From contig BSQZ01000006.1 of NCBI GenBank assembly GCA_033239005.1, positions 8,201,662-8,265,661 on the forward strand: a stretch of DNA of 64,000 bases. The letters run 5' to 3'. Shown here piece by piece: positions 57,226-64,000 of the stretch; position 1 is the first letter of the stretch, and the number at the start of each line of letters is the position of its first letter. The notes under the pieces are model-generated. The model made no database searches. It worked only from the letters and a program-made list of their open reading frames with translations, and was not told the origin of the DNA. Both the position numbers and the translations under genes were made by a program. This DNA is from Lamellibrachia satsuma. Lineage: Eukaryota > Annelida > Polychaeta > Sabellida > Siboglinidae.

Positions 57226-58124
57226 TAAATAACAACTATGCTGTCCTGCAGTAATACTAACAACAAGTCAAGGGATATAGTTAGGCTGATGAAAACCTTA
57301 ATGGTGTGGTAGGTCCAGCAGCCACCACTGGATAATATGTATGCTATATCAACTGATGGCAAAAAATCAACAGGATGAGCATGTGAAGCGTGATTTTGTG
57401 CCATCTTTTTGATGATTTGGCCTCACTAGATTCTCCAAGTCTATTTTCATCACATGCCATGTATACGGCTGTTAGCCGTATCATCGATGGCCTGTTATGG
57501 CAGTCACTGGTTTGTTACTGAGAGCATTCCACATACTGTGGGAAAGCATCTTGTGGTAACAGCACCTGTAGTATCTCCTGATGCACACCTTTTGTCATGT
57601 GTTAAACACTTGGGGAGGAGTTGTGACTGGTGTCACTGGAGACCGGAAGCGACGGGGAGATATGATAGAATCTGTGAATGCTTCAAAGGACTGGCAGATA
57701 TTTAAGCCATTCTAACGGGATGCGATGGAGGAAACTAACGTGAGCTGCATGTATCATGAAATGTGTGTCTGTGAGAACGTCCTTACCTAGAGCCTGATGA
57801 TGATTTGGGAGATCTATGTGATGTTTGTAAAAGAGGATGGAAAGATTGAACAGCGCCACTGGATGAAGTTGGTACTCTGTCACATGACTGACACGTGACA
57901 GGTGGTTTCTTAAAACTATTACTGCACTTGAAGATTCTTCCTTGCTTCAACGTCTTTTGATCGTCCCCTTTTAGTATAATTTAGTGAAAAATCAAACTTA
58001 CCTATCTGGCAGGCTAGTTCATTTGTAAAATTATTACTTTTGGCAAAATCAATGGATAAACTATTAAATTATTTTTGACTGGATTCAGTCAAAAGAAAAG
58101 TAAGAAAAAAGTCCTGTTCTATAT

Positions 58125-58388
<264 letters not shown>

Positions 58389-58394
58389 TAAAGC

Positions 58395-58585
58395 TATTTG
58401 CACTTCTGCAAATTAATGACCAAACTCAAAGTAAATTTTTCGACGATTGTAACAAAAGTATGCTCTTGTTTATTATTATTAAGCTGATTGCACATATTAC
58501 TTAAACTATTCGCACACTACAAATTTTAACATCAATGAAACTGATTCATGATTGCCTAAATCAGTTGAGGATAGAGTTTTACCAA
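58395..58585. repeat. Unclassified interspersed repeat, copy at 58.4 kb
   Basis: Parallel in order to 53,860-54,040: AATGACCAAACTCAAAG, AACAAAAGTATGCTC, AAACTATTCGCACACTAC, ATCAGTTGAGGATAG. Confidence 0.7.
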
Positions 58586-58704
58586 GACAGCTGCAACAGA
58601 AGATCAGCTGACAAGGCATCCGTAATTATATATATGAATTTTTAATGTGATTCTACACATGGAATCGTACCGTGAACACGTCTAGGCTCATTTAGCATCA
58701 TGTA

Positions 58705-58970
58705 TAAGCACGGTAGCTCAGTGGTCAGAGCGCTGGACTGTCAGTCAAGAGAACCGGAGTTTGGGTGCACCTGCTGTCATAAATTTCAAAACTTGGTCAA
58801 TTTCATTCAATCGACATTGCCTATAATCTTTCTGATGAGACACTAAAAGCCATTGACCTTTCTACCGGGTGTCTATGCCAGGGGAAGTAAAAGGTCCCAC
58901 ACATGGAATAAACCCCATGAACACCTCGTCTGGGCGGACACCAGGGCAATATAAGATGACGTTATTATGA
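58705..58970 (+). mobile_element. tRNA-derived SINE, second subtype, full head
   Basis: The head GGTAGCTCAGTGGTCAGAGC is a canonical A box, followed by CTGTCAGTCAAGAGAACC and a mutated B box. The core is TTTCAAAACTTGGTCAATTT. The body is GACACTAAAAGCCATTGACC, TCTATGCCAGGGGAAGTAAA. It ends GACACCAGGGCAATATAAG. Confidence 0.87.
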
Positions 58971-60250
58971 TTACATATAGGGCGACATCAGAAGCCAGGA
59001 TTCACTGCCCACTGTTTTATTGTACTAGCGATGTAGCATTCCCTCACGCAGAATCATGCTTTTGGCTGAGCAGCACCAGTGGAGACGTTGTCACTCGTGT
59101 GTATTTCACCAGCGGTGTGTGTTTTGTGCGCCAGTCTAGTTGTTACATGCAGATAATTGAGTGTTATGTATGCCCCAAGTGATCCATTCCCATGGATACA
59201 TAATACATACACTGTATACTCGTGAATAGCCAGGCGTGTCTGTGCTGTGTGTCGATCTATAACGGCTTGTTTGTATTAGATGCTTAATGTAGAGGTATTT
59301 CAGCATACATGTATCTGTGTGTCGCCTTTCTGTCTTGTCATAATGTCTTCAGAGAATTGCTTTTTTAAGCCGAATGTCTTGAAGGTGTCCTGTCCATCTG
59401 CCTTGTTAACGTGGCGGCTTCTGTTCTCATATGGTATGTGGTTCTACCTGTTTGTTTGAATGAACCTGTTTTCTCGACCAATATTCGCAGCCACTGTCCT
59501 TTTTAAGGGAAGTTATTCCCACCATGGAACCTTTGTTATAAAAAGCTAAACTCTGCTGTGTGGCCCTATATGAATAGGATCTGTCACCAAAAGGACTATT
59601 TGGTTTGAATCATTTTTAACAAATACATGGACCACTAATATTATAAACCTATTACTCAGTGTTAAATATAGTGGTAAATGCACTGATGCATAGTGCCAGT
59701 GCTGAGAGTGCCACGAATGTATAACATGATCTCTATACATGTCAAGTGACTTTTGTGTGCACTAAGGTTCAGAATCATAGGTAGATATGTGCTTGTGTTA
59801 TAACAACCTTGAACAGAGATGTTCAGACAAAGAAACTAGTTGCAGCTATCTGTAGTGGTCTTTGTCTTGATGTCTGTCTATGTGACTTCACTTCAACCTT
59901 TCTGCTCCTGCTGGGCCCGAGCATATGGTGTCAAGGTCACGTACATGTCCTGGTCTTGTATTGTTACTAGTATTTATTGAATGTTGGTATTGTCTTTAGG
60001 TGCTGCCTTCCGTGGAATAGTTATTATACATAAATATGACTGCTCTTTGTAAAGACTGTAACGCACACTGTGTAATTGCCTGAATTTTAGCATTTGTTTC
60101 AGTGGGGAAACAATATTGATCTGTGGCCAGATTCGAGTGAAAGTGGTGACATTTGAAGAGGGCATTCCATTGATGGTTAAAATGTAAACAGGATGTCTCT
60201 AGCTTCAACAAATCTAACTCTAGTGTACGGCACAACTTGACACAGTCTGG
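58970..60250. other. Unannotated sequence
   Basis: Mixed composition with no recognisable domain, exon or transposon motif. Confidence 0.5.
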
Positions 60251-60274
60251 CTACATGACAAGTCCATCCCAGCG

Positions 60275-60510
60275 TTTTTTGCTGGCCTGACCATTAGCAT
60301 GTAGCTGGCCTGACCATCAGCATGTAGCTGGCCTGGCCATCAGCATGTAACTGGCAGTCTCTCCTTAGTAAGTACTCATACATACTCTCATGACAGTACC
60401 AACATACTCTCATGACAGTACCAACATACTCTCATGACAGTACCAACAGTTTTATGGCAGTAGCAACATACTCTCATGGCAGTACCAACATACTCTCATA
60501 GCAGTACCAA
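60275..60510. repeat. Two short minisatellites (23 bp and 22 bp)
   Basis: Three copies of GCTGGCCTGACCATCAGCATGTA-type units are followed by about six ACATACTCTCATGACAGTACCA-type units. Confidence 0.9.
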
Positions 60511-60984
60511 CAATATTGGCAATATTGATACTGTAATTTCGAGGTGGTACTACCTAACCATATGACATTAACATCGTAATTCCATAGTAGCAGTATATGC
60601 TGCAGTGTCATGTCAGCCCATGGTAGAGCAGCACCGCAACTGGCTTAGTTAATGGGTATATCAGAATTCAGACACAGATTTTTGACATTATGTGAAACTT
60701 GCCAGTTGCTGCAGCATGTACACAAGTTGCCTGGATGCTGGTTGATGCTGACAGATAGACAACGCTGCCGTATCCATGGCATAGAGTGCTTCAAATTGAA
60801 CAATGTGTTACATGCTGTGATAGTGTGGTATGCAGAGCCAGTAACGTAAAAAGTGGTGCTCTCCAAGCAGTGCAATTCTGGGGCCACACTGTACACATGA
60901 GAATTGATTTCAACCAGGTATGTGAGACCAGAACACACTGTGTGTGTTTTATTTTCTGCGCCAGGCAGAAACAGCACTGTTCAA

Positions 60985-61265
60985 ACACATCTTTTAACAT
61001 CTATCCAAAAGGTTTTGTTTACCTCAGTAGAGCTTTCACCAACTTCTCAAGTAGGCTTCATTAGTACTAATGACAGTGACATCCTGGTAGGATGACGTCA
61101 TTGTTAACATGTGGACGTTTGTAGTTCCCATCATATCGGTTGATCGCTGCCCCATTCCACCAGGATGTCACCGTCATCAGTACTGATGAAGGCAACTTGA
61201 GAAGTTGGCAAAAACTCCACTGAGGTAAACAAAACCTTTTGGACATGTTAAAAGAAGTGTATAAA
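60985..61265. mobile_element. Inverted-repeat remnant, Penelope-like terminal repeat
   Basis: Arms at 60,988-61,098 and 61,155-61,262 are inverted copies (TTTTAACAT, CCAAAAGGTTTTGTTTACCT, CCAACTTCTCAAGT, GTGACATCCTGGT) around a 55-bp centre. The plus-strand phrase CTGATGAAGGCAACTTGAG followed by GTAAACAAAAC has the general form of Penelope-like ends seen at 28,410 and 13,690. No coding domain remains. Confidence 0.6.
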
Positions 61266-61434
61266 CAAGAAAACAAACTATCCTGAGAAATGGTCAATAA
61301 AATAAGAAACTACATTGGTTTTAATATTATAATATTTTCAACCTTTTTTTCTGGGCCAGTCAGATTATGTGATGGCGAACACATGTACCAGTATGCAATT
61401 CTTTTTATAGATAAAAGGTATGTTTGAATGCAGC

Positions 61435-61872
61435 ACAGCGTCCAGTCTTTAGGACTACTCAAAGTACAGCACCAGTCTTTAGGACTACTCAAAGCACAGC
61501 GTCCAGTCTTTGGACTACTCAAAGTACAGCACCAGTCTTTAGGACTACTCAAAGCACAGCATCCAGTCTTTAGGATTACTCAAAGCACAGCATCTAGTCT
61601 TTAGGACTACTCAAAGCACAGCGTCCAGTCTCTTTAGGACTACTCAAAGCACAGCATCTAGTCTTTAGGACTACTCAAAGCGCAGCATCCAGTCTTTAGG
61701 ACTACTCAAAGCACAGCATCTAGTCTTTAGGACTACTCAAAGCACAGCATCTAGTCTTTAGGACTACTCAAAGCACAGCATCCAGTCTCTTTAGGACTAC
61801 TCAAAGCACAGCATCTAGTCTTTAGGACTACTCAAAGCACAGCATCCAGTCTCTTTAGGACTACTCAAAGAA
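61435..61872. repeat. 31-bp minisatellite, about 14 copies, resembling the SINE tail
   Basis: The unit is AGCATCCAGTCTTTAGGACT plus ACTCAAAGCAC; some copies are 33 bp with an extra CT. Read on the minus strand, GCTTTGAGTAGTCCTAAAGA and CTGGATGC parallels the SINE tail GCTTTGAACAGTCCCAAGGA and CTGGATGC at about 57,165. The array likely grew from a SINE 3' end. Confidence 0.93.
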
Positions 61873-62249
61873 ATTTTCTATTTTCGTCACATCTAAAAAA
61901 AAATTGGCACATACCAAGGAATATTCACTTTATTGTTCAATTATCACTTTGCCTCACATTGTTAGATTATGCTGGATTATAACACATCATTGTAATTTTT
62001 TATTTGCGTCATCTAATAATTATTAACATGATCTCTAATTTGTAGCGTCATTCCATGTTAAGATTAATATATCTAATTATAGGTGGTTCTCGTAATAAGC
62101 CCCTTGGGGTTTCTGGAGAATCTCCTGAGTTACCAGATGAAATTAATTATGACCATACTTGTAACAACATTGTAAATGAGTAACCAAATAAACTCACATT
62201 GATTGATCGATCAATCGATTGATTGTGATTAATTGATTCATTGATTGAC

Positions 62250-62512
62250 TTTGCGCTTCTCCAACACCAACTCAATTTCTCTGGGAAGCTTTCAGCCATG
62301 CTGTAATTGCTGTGCAAAGACTAAATCATTCACTTACATAACATTAAATTCACAAATATCTGTAGCCAGGTATTCATTTATACATTTGCGTGAACTTAGG
62401 CAACATGGAGTGAACACAATTACCCAATTATCAAAATGGAAGCAAGAGGATTAAACCCCGGTCTTCTCAGTAGACCCTTCCCATTACCATGCTACATGGT
62501 TGATTATAATGG
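62250..62512 (-). mobile_element. tRNA-derived SINE
   Basis: The minus strand has head GTAGCATGGTAATGGGAAGG and a B-box-like GGGGTTTAATCC, core AAATGAATACCTGGCTACAG and GCAATTACAGCATGGCTGAA, and AGCTTCCCAGAGAAATTG. It ends near GCGCAAAG. Confidence 0.82.
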
Positions 62513-63069
62513 AACTTAAAGATTCGGATGATTCTGTGAACACCGTGCTCCTTGTGTATAGGCATCTGGTTTTGTCACCCATGCTGTTGATATAATATGT
62601 TGTTCCATTATGATACTCCAGGTAGTGTGGTTGTCTAATGGGAAGGGTCTATTGAGAGTCACACACTCAAGCCACAAATGGCAATGTTAGTCACACTGAT
62701 ACTGGATTTTGGCTGATCTTGATAAAGTATAGCTGTGGTAATCGCATTTACATAAAGTTTGTGCTTCTGTTGGTTGCTGCTACTGTTTTGCCTCAACTTT
62801 GCCGTGAGAAACTCAAGGGACAGTGAAATGCTGACCAGGTGGCTGCATACTGTACAAGGTCGCAGTAAACTCAATTTGACATTTGGACCCATTGAGGGAT
62901 ATGTAGGGTTGATCGTGCATATCTATTGATGGAGCGCAGTGAAGTGTGAGCCAGGTCTATGGCCCAAATAGCCCCAGTTTCAACTCATGCCAATATCATT
63001 TAGAATATTCCATAAATGTGTAATATGGATCGCCTGTGGGTTTGGCAAACATGTATTTAGCTATGAAGT

Positions 63070-63300
63070 AAATGTTCAAAGCTATGGCAATTTCATTCAG
63101 TTCTCAGTTCACTTGGCTGTTTAAATGAGTACCTGACAATAGGCACATTACAATGATGGAATTATAATATCTAACAGCTTTCGTGAAGCAATGGATGCTT
63201 CCAAGAGAAGTTGAAATGGTGTTTGCGTGAACAGGTCTGCCGGGACAAAGTGTAATACCCTGTGAGTGATGAATGTAGAAGGGTTACTCTATAAAAGAAA
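63070..63300 (+). mobile_element. tRNA-derived SINE, head missing
   Basis: It runs from AGCTATGGCAATTTCATTCA through TTTAAATGAGTACCTGAC, CTTCCAAGAGAAGTTGAAAT and GAACAGGTCTGCCGGGACAA to a CTATAAAAGAAA end. Confidence 0.8.
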
Positions 63301-63309
63301 CACTGCTTC

Positions 63310-63362
63310 AGGTATCAGCCCCACTCTGTATCAACCCCACTCTGTATCAACCCCACTCTGTA
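63310..63362. repeat. 17-bp tandem triplet
   Basis: TATCAACCCCACTCTG occurs three times in a row with one variant, just after the SINE. Confidence 0.9.
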
Positions 63363-63982
63363 GTGTATAGGGCCTCAAGCGTGTTAGTGTTAATATGGTG
63401 CAGTGTCATTCTAAGACGTGATGTGTCCCTAAATATATTGGTTCTGCACTAAACAGCAGTACAAAGACAAACTGCTAACCTGCACTCAAGGGTTTTCATT
63501 GATTGTCTGAACATGCTCAGAGCTGATCTCGGTCGTTGTAGCTCCAGGCAGATGGTGAGGACATCACAGGTCAGACATCCACATAACATGGTTCATTGTC
63601 ACTGGACGTATTGGTAGGTCAAAGTCAACAGTTTAACTACAACTGTTAAACTTTGTCAAGGCTCAAGGACGGGTCTGAATAATTTTTTTTATTGCGATTA
63701 TCCCCATTCTGTAGAGCGTTGAGTAACCTAATATCATGTTAAGAACTCTGACCACAATATCCCCCTTTAGTTAAATCCTTCTTTGCAAGGGAAGAACTTC
63801 ATGTCAGAACTTCAGGGCAGATTACTTTTGGAGCTGAAAATAAGCAGTATTTTAAGTAGATCATAGGAGTTTCCCAAGTTTTCCCAGCTCGATGCCCCCA
63901 AGATGTCTGCCTTCTGGCTCAGGCCCCAGCTTTGTGTTTCATACGTAACATGCAATTCTAAAATAATTTTGCGTGTTTGCAG

Positions 63983-64000
63983 AGGACCCCAAGGAACTAA
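63983..64000 (+). CDS. Possible start of an exon cut by the window edge
   Basis: TTTTGCGTGTTTGCAG at 63,967-63,982 looks like a 3' splice site, and the 18 bases after it have no stop in one frame (EDPKEL). Too little remains to identify a gene. Confidence 0.2.
   Translation, partial: RTPRN

Noticed and set aside
58708..58780. Genuine tRNA gene
   Set aside because: The A box is good, but the B box is mutated, the cloverleaf does not close, and the segment continues into a SINE body found at other loci.

Overview
The window is animal nuclear DNA. It is AT-rich and intron-rich, coding sequence fills only a few percent of it, splice sites are canonical GT/AG, and the remainder is largely transposable-element debris, minisatellites and microsatellites. 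The protein families and repeats (tRNA-derived SINEs, CR1/L2- and RTE-like LINE tails, Penelope-like elements) fit a non-vertebrate bilaterian. I cannot name the phylum from sequence alone. I saw no prokaryotic genes, CRISPR array or operon.

Layout. (1) 1-880: the last coding exon of an unrecognised plus-strand gene, with its poly(A) signal; it follows a 47-bp minisatellite. (2) 2,006-24,143, plus strand: a complete four-exon STOX (storkhead-box) gene of 1,023 codons. Its third intron is 13.8 kb and carries several SINEs, LINE tails and two large minisatellites (75-bp and 29-bp units). (3) 24,144-29,301: the interval between two convergent 3' ends, holding a LINE tail and a Penelope-like remnant with inverted terminal repeats. 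(4) 29,302-44,854, minus strand: a complete sphingosine-1-phosphate lyase (SGPL1) gene of 16 coding exons and 553 codons. All splice phases agree, the PLP lysine is at residue 344, and the introns carry three adjacent minisatellites, SINEs, a LINE tail and foldback sequences. (5) 44,855-64,000: no confidently recognised host gene. It contains the SGPL1 5' flank with a perfect CLEAR/E-box, a decayed LINE reverse transcriptase, a 1,055-bp foldback transposon with long inverted repeats and a 9-bp target duplication (Mutator-like), a THAP/P-element-like pseudogene inside inverted repeats, SINEs, and a minisatellite apparently grown from a SINE tail. A possible splice acceptor lies at the very end.

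STOX is a winged-helix regulator and SGPL1 is the ER enzyme that irreversibly degrades sphingosine-1-phosphate. They are convergent neighbours here with no evident functional coupling, but from memory both human orthologues map to 10q22, so the linkage may be old. I found no clearly new biochemical system. The most unusual material is structural DNA: the foldback transposons, the higher-order minisatellite, the SINE-tail-derived satellite and the echo of an SGPL1 exon fragment in its own intron.
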